Assembly (NCBI GenBank): GCA_045660125.1 | Contig: JAZRDG010000048.1 | Coordinates: forward strand, 1 to 10,338 | Source of the DNA: SVQP01 sp045660125 | Lineage (GTDB): Bacteria; Bacillota; Clostridia; Oscillospirales; CAG-272 | Reading direction: 5' to 3' | DNA: 10,338 nucleotides | Shown here: positions 1-5,984 of the stretch, one piece after another | Numbering within the stretch: the stretch's first letter is position 1 | Layout: each line of letters begins with the position of its first letter | Translations under genes and position numbers: made by a program | The notes under the pieces: generated by a model | The model's database searches: none | What the model saw: only the letters and a program-made list of their open reading frames with translations | What the model was told of the DNA's origin: nothing

Positions 1-109
1 CCTTGGACCCGGCGCCCTTGTTGAAAAAAGGGACGCAAAAATTTTCGATCGTTTTGGGGTGGTTGTGAACGTGAAAAGCCCGGGGGGCTTCCCCGACGCT
101 CTTTTTCAT
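1..109 (-). repeat. Partial repeat-like frame downstream of deoC
   Basis: Read on the minus strand, an ATG at 109-107 overlaps the deoC stop (TGATG) and opens a frame of about 36 codons that runs off the window edge. It has no ribosome binding site of its own. Its distal part reads ENFCVPFFNKGAGSK. From memory, this kind of string (NFCVPFF-K-G-G-KG) recurs in short hypothetical proteins scattered through clostridial genomes, which would make it a translated dispersed repeat rather than a gene. Two hairpins lie inside it: AAGCCC-CCC-GGGCTT (90-76) and CCCTT/AAGGG with an outer GCG/CGC pair (12-36). I infer an intergenic repeat, possibly with terminator function. A real coupled small gene is the alternative. 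Confidence 0.35.
76..90 (-). terminator. Possible weak terminator after deoC
   Basis: On the minus strand the stem AAGCCC / GGGCTT has a CCC loop and is followed by only two more T residues before C (GGGCTTTTC). It begins 19 bases past the deoC stop, the right place for an intrinsic terminator. The short T run makes it weak, and the further hairpin at 12-36 may assist. Confidence 0.35.
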
Positions 110-774
110 CAATAATCGCTCGTGCCAACGCCACCCGAGACGATTGCAATACCCGAGGAGGTACCAATGCGGTCAGCACCCGCTGCAATCATTGCCAATG
201 CAGCCTCGTAGGTCTTGACGCCGCCCGATGCCTTGATCTGTACGTTCTCGGTCTTGTTGTTCTTCATAATGGTGATCGCTTCAACCGTAGCCGCACCGGG
301 GTTGACACCCGTGCAGGTCTTGACGAAATGCGCGCCTGCCTTGCAGGAAAGCTGCGTTGCAATCGCGATCTCCTCGTCGGTAAGCAGACCCGTCTCAATA
401 ATGACCTTGACCGTCTTGCCCTGTGCCGCTGCCACAACAGCTGCAATATCAGCGCAAACGTAATCCAGATCTCTGTCCTTGAGCTTGCCTACGTTGATGA
501 CCATGTCAAACTCGTCACAGCCGTCACGGTATGCTGCCTTGGTCTCCTCAACCTTGATAGCAGTTACGTTCTTGCCAAGAGGGAAGCCGATAACCGTGCA
601 GGTCATCACGTCGGTGTCCTTTAAGAGGCTGTGCGCAAGAGCTACGTCGGCAGGGTTGACGCAAACCGATGCAAAATGATGCTCGGCTGCCTCGTTGCAA
701 AGCTGCGTAATGTCTGCCTTGGTGGCAAAGGGCTTGAGATTGGTATGATCAATATATTTGTTGATAGGCTTCAT
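109..774 (-). CDS. deoC: Deoxyribose-phosphate aldolase DeoC
   Basis: This 221-residue class I aldolase cleaves 2-deoxy-D-ribose 5-phosphate into glyceraldehyde 3-phosphate and acetaldehyde. It is the last step in breaking down deoxynucleosides in the cytoplasm. The length and motifs match the bacterial family: the opening IDHTNLKP, the substrate region DMVINVG (90-96), the Schiff-base lysine K152 in VKTCTG, the second active-site lysine K181 in KASGG, and the phosphate-binding RIGTSSG (202-208). The usual KTSTG appears here as KTCTG, a mild change. The start is fixed by an AAGGAG site six bases upstream of the ATG. The gene stands alone on its strand behind a consensus promoter. No other deo or pupG/pdp gene is visible, so its partners lie elsewhere or beyond the left edge. 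Confidence 0.96.
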   Translation of the reverse strand: MKPINKYIDHTNLKPFATKADITQLCNEAAEHHFASVCVNPADVALAHSLLKDTDVMTCTVIGFPLGKNVTAIKVEETKAAYRDGCDEFDMVINVGKLKDRDLDYVCADIAAVVAAAQGKTVKVIIETGLLTDEEIAIATQLSCKAGAHFVKTCTGVNPGAATVEAITIMKNNKTENVQIKASGGVKTYEAALAMIAAGADRIGTSSGIAIVSGGVGTSDY

Positions 775-806
775 AACGTTCTCCTTATCTGTTTTTTTCT
801 GCTTTT

Positions 807-835
807 AGTATAGCATATCATGCAACATATGTCAA
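807..835 (-). promoter_or_regulatory. deoC promoter (sigma-A type)
   Basis: On the minus strand TTGACA (835-830) is followed by a 17-bp spacer and TATACT (812-807). That predicts transcription starting near 800 and a leader of about 26 bases before the deoC ATG. The spacer contains an imperfect CATAT...ATATG repeat (814-831). Confidence 0.85.
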
Positions 836-843
836 GTTTCGTG

Positions 844-872
844 TTGACAAAAATATGCAAATGTGATATGAT
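844..872 (+). promoter_or_regulatory. Lipoprotein gene promoter (sigma-A type)
   Basis: TTGACA (844-849), a 17-bp spacer and TATGAT (867-872) form a near-consensus promoter, with a predicted start near 879 and a leader of about 30 bases. Its -35 box is only 8 bp from the -35 box of the divergent deoC promoter. Confidence 0.85.
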
Positions 873-880
873 TATATCAC
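863..880. promoter_or_regulatory. Operator-like inverted repeat on lipoprotein promoter
   Basis: GTGATAT-GATT-ATATCAC is a perfect 7-bp inverted repeat with a 4-bp centre. It covers the -10 box and the predicted start point of the lipoprotein promoter. A dimeric repressor bound there would block that promoter and leave the deoC -10 box free. The regulator is not identifiable. Because A/T-rich repeats arise easily near -10 boxes, this is a candidate only. Confidence 0.45.
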
Positions 881-909
881 AGACCCAAAATATTATCACG
901 GAGGATTTT

Positions 910-2019
910 ATGAAAAGACAGCTTTCCCTGATTCTGGTAGCGCTGCTTTGCCTGTCCATGCTTGCTGCAATGGTTGCATGCGATAAGGGCAACAATCCCG
1001 CTGACACTACCGATGCTAACACCCAGGCTCCCGAGGAGCAGACCACCGAGGCTACCGAGGATACTTCCGCTGAAGAAACCACTGCAGAAGAAACCACCGC
1101 TGAGGAAACTACTGATAACACCAGCGCACCCGTTGAGGGCGCAATCAACATTGGCACCGCTGAGGAGCTGATTGCATGGGCAAACACCATTATCGAGGAT
1201 GGCACCGATTACTTTGAAGTAACGGTTAACTTCACCGCTGATATTGACCTTGCAGGCTATAACTGGATCCCGATTGACGGCGCATATCTGGATTGCGTAA
1301 CCTTCGAGGGTAACGGTCACACCATCAAGAACATGACCATTGCAGGTACCGATGATGCGATTACTTCTATCGCGCAACCCGATTACGCTTTCGGTTTTGG
1401 CTTTATCCAGAACGCAGAATATGACCTGACCTTCCAGAACCTCAACTTTGATAATGTCAACATCACCGCTTGGGAGCGTCACGTTGGCGTATTGGTTGGC
1501 CACATTTACGGCGCTGCATGGGTATACTTTGACAACGTACACGTAACCAACCTCAACGTTGACGGTTGGATGGAGTATAACAACACCAACGTCGAAGAGG
1601 GCGGCCACGCGATCGCATTCCGTGTTGCAGGCTTTGTAGGCGGTAACTTCGGCGGCAACGTTGAGTTCAACAATTGCTCTGTCAAGGAAGCTAAGATGAG
1701 CGGCTTCCACAACCTTGCAGCATTCATTGGCTACGATGCAAGCGGCAATATCACTTCTGACAACTTCACCAACTGCCATGCAGAGAACATTGAGATGACC
1801 TTCTCTTACTGCATCGCTGATGCATACACGGTTGATATGCCCAAGAAGTACGTCAGCGTATTCTACAACGCAAACGACTGGGTTGACAACATTGACGATT
1901 TCAACGAGACCGGTAACACCTTCAAGGGTATTTACTTCATCGACTACACCGATCCCGATAGCGTTTACGAGCCCAACAACTTCCGTAGCTGGACCTACGA
2001 AGAGGCTTATCCCGACTAA
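910..2019 (+). CDS. Surface lipoprotein with beta-helix/GLUG-like repeats
   Basis: This 369-residue protein is predicted to be lipid-anchored on the outer face of the membrane. The start is the ATG at 910, five bases after GGAGG; the frame is open further upstream, but that part lies in the promoter. Residues 1-23 form a signal peptide ending MVA before C24, an acceptable lipobox. Residues 25-77 are a Thr/Glu/Ala-rich linker with three AEETT repeats. From residue 79 (INIGTAEELIAWA) comes a domain start common in clostridial surface proteins. It is followed by beta-helix-like rungs such as VTFEGNGHTIKNMTI, LTFQNLNFDNVNI and VYFDNVHVTNLNV, alternating with GLUG-like turns (VGVLVGHIYG, VAGFVGGNFGG, LAAFIGYDASG). 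I see no catalytic motif. Ligand or carbohydrate binding, or adhesion, is plausible but unproven. The codon use (AAC, ACC, GAC) and strong promoter suggest high expression. Confidence 0.85.
   Translation: MKRQLSLILVALLCLSMLAAMVACDKGNNPADTTDANTQAPEEQTTEATEDTSAEETTAEETTAEETTDNTSAPVEGAINIGTAEELIAWANTIIEDGTDYFEVTVNFTADIDLAGYNWIPIDGAYLDCVTFEGNGHTIKNMTIAGTDDAITSIAQPDYAFGFGFIQNAEYDLTFQNLNFDNVNITAWERHVGVLVGHIYGAAWVYFDNVHVTNLNVDGWMEYNNTNVEEGGHAIAFRVAGFVGGNFGGNVEFNNCSVKEAKMSGFHNLAAFIGYDASGNITSDNFTNCHAENIEMTFSYCIADAYTVDMPKKYVSVFYNANDWVDNIDDFNETGNTFKGIYFIDYTDPDSVYEPNNFRSWTYEEAYPD
1069..1113 (+). repeat. Three tandem 15-bp repeats (AEETT linker)
   Basis: Three in-frame 15-bp copies start with GCTGAAGAAACCACT at 1069, with small third-position differences in the copies at 1084 and 1099. 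They encode AEETT three times inside the lipoprotein linker. The silent differences show that the copies are not brand new. Such repeats can change copy number and so change the spacing between the anchor and the folded domain. Confidence 0.8.
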
Positions 2020-2031
2020 GATCGCATAAAA

Positions 2032-2061
2032 AATCCCGCAAGCCGTACGGCTTGCGGGATT
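2032..2061. terminator. Bidirectional terminator, perfect 30-bp palindrome
   Basis: The arms AATCCCGCAAGCCGT and ACGGCTTGCGGGATT are fully complementary with no unpaired centre in the DNA. Seven T residues follow on the plus side (2063-2069), and an A run precedes (2028-2033), giving the minus transcript a T run too. It sits between the convergent lipoprotein and aspartate kinase genes, 12 bases after the first stop and 6 bases after the second, and should end both transcripts. Confidence 0.95.
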
Positions 2062-2067
2062 GTTTTT

Positions 2068-3393
2068 TTAATGTACGAATTCCTGATAGATTGCGCGGAT
2101 GGCGTCGATGTATTCGTCGTCCGCAATGCCCACGATGATGTTGAGCTCGGAGGAGCCCTGATCGATCATGCGGATGTTGATGCCCTTGGATGCCAGCGCG
2201 TCAAATACGCGTGCTGCAGTACCCTTTGCCTTGACCATACCGCGACCAACCACTGCAACCAGCGCAAGACCGTCCTCAATGGTCACGCTGTCGGGGGATA
2301 CCGTGCGGCAGATGGCTTGCAGAATTCTTTCACGCTTGCCCTCCAGCACGGAGGTTGCGGTAACGACAGACATCGTATCAATGCCCGAAGGCAGATGCTC
2401 AAAGGAAATGCCGTTCTCTTCAAGAATTTCAAGCACCTTGCGGCCAAAGCCGACCTCGGCGTTCATCATATCCTTTTCGATGTTGATAACCGAAAATTCC
2501 TTTTTGCCCGCAATACCGGTAATCACGCGCTCGGTGTCGTAATTGGTGGTGGAGGACACGATCATGGTGCCCTTGTCCTCGGGACGGTTGGTGTTACGGA
2601 TATTGATGGGAATACCTGCGGAACGAACGGGGAATACCGCATCCTCGTGCAGTACGGTCGCGCCCATGTAGGAAAGCTCGCGCAGCTCGCGGTAGGTAAT
2701 GGTTTCAATGGTGCAGGGATCCTTGACAATGCGGGGATCAGTCATCAAAAAGCCGGAAACGTCGGTCCAGTTTTCGTAAAGAGAAGCACCTGCTGCGCGT
2801 GCTACGATCGAGCCGGTAATATCCGAGCCGCCGCGCGAGAAGGTCTTGACGGTGCCGTTAGCAGAGCAGCCGTAAAAGCCGGGGATAACGGCGTGACGGA
2901 ACTGCGCCAGCTCAGCGGACAGCACGCGGTCGGTCTTTTCCTGGTCAAACGAGCCGTTTTCCTTAAAGAAAATGACGTTCTCGGCATCGATAAAGGGGAA
3001 ACCGAGGTACTTTGCAAGGATCAAGCCCGAGAGGTACTCGCCGCGGCTTGCCACGAAATCTCTGCCGGGGCGGTGCAGCATGGCGTTCTTGATGTATTCG
3101 TATTCGCCCGAAAGATCAAAATCCAAGCCAAGCTCACGGATAATGCTGTCGTAGCGTTCGGTAATATTCTTATAGTAATCGTCTACCTCCTGCATGCTCT
3201 TTTTCTCTCTGATCATCTGGTAGCAGGTATACAGCATATCCGTAACCTTGATATCATCGGAAAAACGCTTGCCGGGAGCGGAGGGGACGACGTATCTGCG
3301 TGCAGGGTCTGCCTTGACAATGGCAGCAACCTTTCTGAAGTGCTCGGCATCAGCCAGAGAAGAGCCGCCGAATTTCACAACCTTGATAGACAT
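2068..3393 (-). CDS. lysC: Aspartate kinase with C-terminal ACT domains
   Basis: This 441-residue enzyme phosphorylates L-aspartate with ATP to aspartyl phosphate, the first step toward lysine, threonine, methionine and diaminopimelate. The kinase core shows KFGGSS (7-12), SRGEYLSG (116-123), FSRGGSD (185-191) and WTDVSGFLMTDPR (209-221). Residues from about 298 to the end form two ACT domains, the usual site of amino-acid feedback control. No homoserine dehydrogenase is fused. The ATG at 3393 is chosen because AGGAG lies 8 bases upstream; the in-frame GTG at 3402 overlaps that site and cannot use it. The symbol lysC is used generically: which end product controls this isozyme cannot be told from the sequence. 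I see no lysine riboswitch in the short leader. It is a single-gene unit with its own promoter and terminator. Confidence 0.94.
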   Translation of the reverse strand: MSIKVVKFGGSSLADAEHFRKVAAIVKADPARRYVVPSAPGKRFSDDIKVTDMLYTCYQMIREKKSMQEVDDYYKNITERYDSIIRELGLDFDLSGEYEYIKNAMLHRPGRDFVASRGEYLSGLILAKYLGFPFIDAENVIFFKENGSFDQEKTDRVLSAELAQFRHAVIPGFYGCSANGTVKTFSRGGSDITGSIVARAAGASLYENWTDVSGFLMTDPRIVKDPCTIETITYRELRELSYMGATVLHEDAVFPVRSAGIPINIRNTNRPEDKGTMIVSSTTNYDTERVITGIAGKKEFSVINIEKDMMNAEVGFGRKVLEILEENGISFEHLPSGIDTMSVVTATSVLEGKRERILQAICRTVSPDSVTIEDGLALVAVVGRGMVKAKGTAARVFDALASKGINIRMIDQGSSELNIIVGIADDEYIDAIRAIYQEFVH

Positions 3394-3425
3394 GGAAATC
3401 ACTCCTGTAATTAAAAATAGGTGAC

Positions 3426-3442
3426 AGACACAAAAAGTGTCT
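3426..3442 (-). promoter_or_regulatory. Hairpin at 5' end of lysC leader
   Basis: On the minus strand AGACAC-TTTTT-GTGTCT forms a perfect 6-bp stem that starts at about the predicted transcription start (3442). It could be a 5' stabilising stem in the mRNA or an operator in the DNA. No T run or competing stem suggests an attenuator. Confidence 0.5.
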
Positions 3443-3448
3443 CATACT

Positions 3449-3477
3449 ATTATATGTGTAAACCCTCTCTCTGTCAA
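3449..3477 (-). promoter_or_regulatory. Aspartate kinase promoter (sigma-A type)
   Basis: On the minus strand TTGACA (3477-3472), a 17-bp spacer and TATAAT (3454-3449) give a perfect consensus match. The predicted start is near 3442, giving a leader of about 49 bases before the ATG at 3393. Confidence 0.92.
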
Positions 3478-3489
3478 GAGCTTGGGGCA

Positions 3490-3528
3490 AGGTTTTTGTC
3501 GCAGCGTGAGGTTTTTATGCCAAAAACC
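3490..3528. promoter_or_regulatory. Repeats in the lysC/DUF1015 divergent gap
   Basis: AGGTTTTT occurs at 3490-3497 and 3509-3516, a 19-bp spacing close to two helical turns. The second copy is also half of the inverted repeat GGTTTTT-ATGCC-AAAAACC (3510-3528). It lies upstream of both the lysC -35 (3472-3477) and the operon -35 (3560). It could bind a regulator or be a small hairpin; the arms are too A/T-rich to be sure. Confidence 0.3.
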
Positions 3529-3559
3529 CCTTACTTGAATGTAAATTTTCGTGCAAGCC

Positions 3560-3588
3560 TTGATTTATCGGGCAAAATCATGTAAAAT
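3560..3588 (+). promoter_or_regulatory. Promoter of the four-gene operon
   Basis: TTGATT (3560-3565), a 17-bp spacer and TAAAAT (3583-3588) with an upstream TG (extended -10) form a moderate promoter. The predicted start is near 3595, about 34 bases before the first ATG. It is weaker than the lysC and tRNA promoters. Confidence 0.7.
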
Positions 3589-3628
3589 AAAAGAAAGAAA
3601 CGAGATTTACCAAAGGAGAGATACGTAT

Positions 3629-4885
3629 ATGAAATACAGCTTTACCCCTGCCGATATTTTGTTGCCCGATTTTACTGAGCACGAGGCGTATTTGTGGGCG
3701 GTGGTCGCCTGCGACCAGTTTACCAGCGAGCCCGAATACTGGGAGGCAGTGGAGCGCAAGGTAGGGAACAGCCCCTCCGCGCTGCGCCTGATCTTGCCTG
3801 AGGTATATCTGGAAGAGCAAGCAGAGCGAATTCCCGAGATCAACGCGGCAATGGACGAGTATTTGGTCAACGTGCTCAAGGAACACAAGGATTGCATGAT
3901 CTACGTGCGCCGCTATCAGTCGGACACCACCATCAGACAGGGCTTGATCGGCTTGATCGATTTGGAGGAATACGATTATCATAAGGGCGCGCAAACGCTG
4001 ATCCGCGCCACCGAGGGCACGGTGCTGGAGCGCATTCCGCCCCGCGTACAGGTACGCAGAAACGCAAGCCTTGAGCTGCCGCACGTCATGCTGCTCATCG
4101 ATGACCCTGCGCATACCGTGATGCCCTTGGCGCACAGCCTTTGCGAGCAGCAGCCTGCGTACGCCTTCCGCTTGATGATCGGCGGCGGTGAGATCTGCGG
4201 CTTCCGTATTCCGGGCAAGAGAACAGAGGCAATTAGCGCAGCGCTTGAAGCACTGGTGACCGAGGAGCAGATGCAGGCACGCTACGGCGAGCAGGGTCTT
4301 GCGCCCTTGCTGTTCGCGGTGGGTGACGGCAACCATTCGCTTGCCACCGCCAAGGCTTGCTACGAGGAGCTCAAGGAGAAACTGGGAGATGCGGCACTGG
4401 AGCACCCTGCGCGCTACGCGCTTTGCGAGGTGGTCAATCTGCACGATGAGTCGCTGCACTTTGAGCCGATCTATCGCGTTATGTTCGGGGTGGATCCCGA
4501 GGACGTGCTTGCACAGTTTGGTGCGTTTTGTGCCTCTCTTTCGGGCAGCGCACAGGCGCAGAGCGTGCTGTGCGTGAGCGGTGAGCGCGAGTGGAAGATT
4601 GAGATCCCCACGCCCGACAAGCAGCTGACCGTTGGCACGGTGCAGGATTTTGCGGACGCTTACTTAGCAGCGCATCCCGAGGTGCGCATTGACTATATCC
4701 ACGGGGAAAAGGCGTTGCGCACGCTGAGCGCAGCCGAGGATGCGATTGGATTTTTGTTTGACGGCATGCACAAGAGCGAGCTGTTCAAGACCGTGATTTT
4801 CGACGGCGCATTGCCCAGAAAGACCTTCTCGATGGGACACGCCAAGGACAAGAGATATTACCTTGAGGCACGTAAGATCAAGTAA
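3629..4885 (+). CDS. DUF1015 family protein
   Basis: This cytoplasmic protein has 418 residues, close to the family's usual size of about 400-420. It carries the hallmark blocks of DUF1015: WAVVACDQFTSEPEYW (23-38), RATEGTVLERIPPR (126-139), ELPHVMLLIDDP (149-160) and GDGNHSLATAK (232-242). The biochemical role is not established. From memory, family members in other Clostridia often neighbour serine biosynthesis genes, but none are seen here. The start is the ATG at 3629 behind AAAGGAG with a 10-base gap. An in-frame upstream start at 3551 is rejected because it would place the promoter inside the gene. It is first in the operon, and the next gene begins 13 bases after its stop. It shows no signal peptide or membrane segment. 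Confidence 0.9.
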   Translation: MKYSFTPADILLPDFTEHEAYLWAVVACDQFTSEPEYWEAVERKVGNSPSALRLILPEVYLEEQAERIPEINAAMDEYLVNVLKEHKDCMIYVRRYQSDTTIRQGLIGLIDLEEYDYHKGAQTLIRATEGTVLERIPPRVQVRRNASLELPHVMLLIDDPAHTVMPLAHSLCEQQPAYAFRLMIGGGEICGFRIPGKRTEAISAALEALVTEEQMQARYGEQGLAPLLFAVGDGNHSLATAKACYEELKEKLGDAALEHPARYALCEVVNLHDESLHFEPIYRVMFGVDPEDVLAQFGAFCASLSGSAQAQSVLCVSGEREWKIEIPTPDKQLTVGTVQDFADAYLAAHPEVRIDYIHGEKALRTLSAAEDAIGFLFDGMHKSELFKTVIFDGALPRKTFSMGHAKDKRYYLEARKIK

Positions 4886-4898
4886 GTAAGGAGAAACT

Positions 4899-5984
4899 AT
4901 GAAGCTTTTACATTGCGCGGATATTCATTTGGATTCGGTCATGGAATCCAATCTGTCGCCCGAGCAAGCCAAGGAGCGCAAAAGGGAGCTGCTGCTTGGG
5001 TTTGCGGACATGGTGCGCTACGGTGCGGAGCACGATGCGCGCGCTGTGCTGATTGCGGGAGATTTGTTTGACGGCGCATCCTGTGCCAAGCGCACAAGAG
5101 CCTACGTGCTGGATCTTGTGCGGCAGTATCCGCATATTGATTTTTACTATCTTTCGGGTAACCACGACGAGGGCGAGGTAGGCTTTACCGATACCAAGAC
5201 CCCGCTGCCCGAAAATCTGCACACCTTTTCGGGGGAGTGGCAGGAATACAGAATTGACAACGTCAGCATTTTCGGCTGCATCGATCCTGCCTGCAAAGAG
5301 ACCTACGCGTCTCTCTCTCCCGATCCCACGCGTACCAATATTGCCATGCTGCACGGGCAGGTATATGAATCGGATACCCGTTTTGACGCGGGCATCAACC
5401 TGCGCGCGCTGTGCGATAAGGGGCTGGACTATCTGGCGCTGGGACACATTCATACCTATCGCTTGGAAGCTCTGGATGCGCGCGGCGTTTGGTGCTACGC
5501 GGGCTGTCCCGAGGGCAGAGGCTTTGACGAATGCGGCAACAAGGGCTTTGTGATGCTGGACGTGGACGAGGAGGGTAAGATCTCTACGCAGTTCGTGTCC
5601 CTGGCACGCAGAAAATGCCACGTGTTCTCTGTGGACGTGTCGGAATGCTATAGCCTTTTGGGGCTGGAGCAAACCGTGGTCGCTGCCTGTGCAACCGCAT
5701 CCGCGCAGGATATGGTCAAGGTCGAGCTTGTGGGCAGCGTTGCCCCCGATACCTGTCATGATGCCAAGTACGCCGCAAGCGTGCTTGCAGGTCGCTTTTA
5801 TTTTGCCAAGGTGTACGATAAGACCAAGCTGAGCATTCGTGCCGAGGATTATCAGAACGATATCTCGCTCAAGGGCGAGTTTGTGCGCCTGGTGCTGGCA
5901 TCCAATCTTGCCGAGGACGTGAAGATGCAGGTTATTGAAAAGGGCATCCGCGCACTTGGCGGCGAGGAGGTGGACGCAGAATGA
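4899..5984 (+). CDS. SbcD/Mre11-like metallophosphoesterase (YhaO type)
   Basis: This 361-residue protein is a predicted Mn-dependent nuclease of the SbcD/Mre11 family, acting on DNA ends or structures with the ATPase encoded next. All the metal-binding motifs are present: D8-x-H10 in CADIHLD, G54-D55-L-F-D58, G87-N88-H89-D90-E91, H152 in LHGQ, and G182-H183-I-H185. The catalytic domain covers about 1-240. A C-terminal region (about 245-361, including DISLKGEFVRLVLAS) resembles the YhaO capping domain more than that of E. coli SbcD. The ATG follows AAGGAG by 5 bases. The stop overlaps the next start (ATGA), which implies translational coupling and a fixed ratio of the two proteins. No active-site loss is seen. 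I left the symbol empty because sbcD and yhaO are both in use for such genes. Confidence 0.92.
   Translation: MKLLHCADIHLDSVMESNLSPEQAKERKRELLLGFADMVRYGAEHDARAVLIAGDLFDGASCAKRTRAYVLDLVRQYPHIDFYYLSGNHDEGEVGFTDTKTPLPENLHTFSGEWQEYRIDNVSIFGCIDPACKETYASLSPDPTRTNIAMLHGQVYESDTRFDAGINLRALCDKGLDYLALGHIHTYRLEALDARGVWCYAGCPEGRGFDECGNKGFVMLDVDEEGKISTQFVSLARRKCHVFSVDVSECYSLLGLEQTVVAACATASAQDMVKVELVGSVAPDTCHDAKYAASVLAGRFYFAKVYDKTKLSIRAEDYQNDISLKGEFVRLVLASNLAEDVKMQVIEKGIRALGGEEVDAE

Noticed and set aside
820..909. Upstream in-frame start extending the lipoprotein by 30 residues
   Set aside because: The extension would cover the promoter and hide the signal peptide; the ATG at 910 has GGAGG at the right distance and starts a proper lipoprotein signal.
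2071..3414. 447-codon open frame on the plus strand opposite aspartate kinase
   Set aside because: It mirrors the whole kinase gene, has no ribosome binding site or promoter, and would have to read through the terminator region. The kinase strand has all the family motifs. Codon bias explains the lack of stops.
3394..3448. Possible lysine riboswitch in the lysC leader
   Set aside because: The leader is only about 49 bases with a single 6-bp stem, far too short for the multi-helix L-box aptamer.
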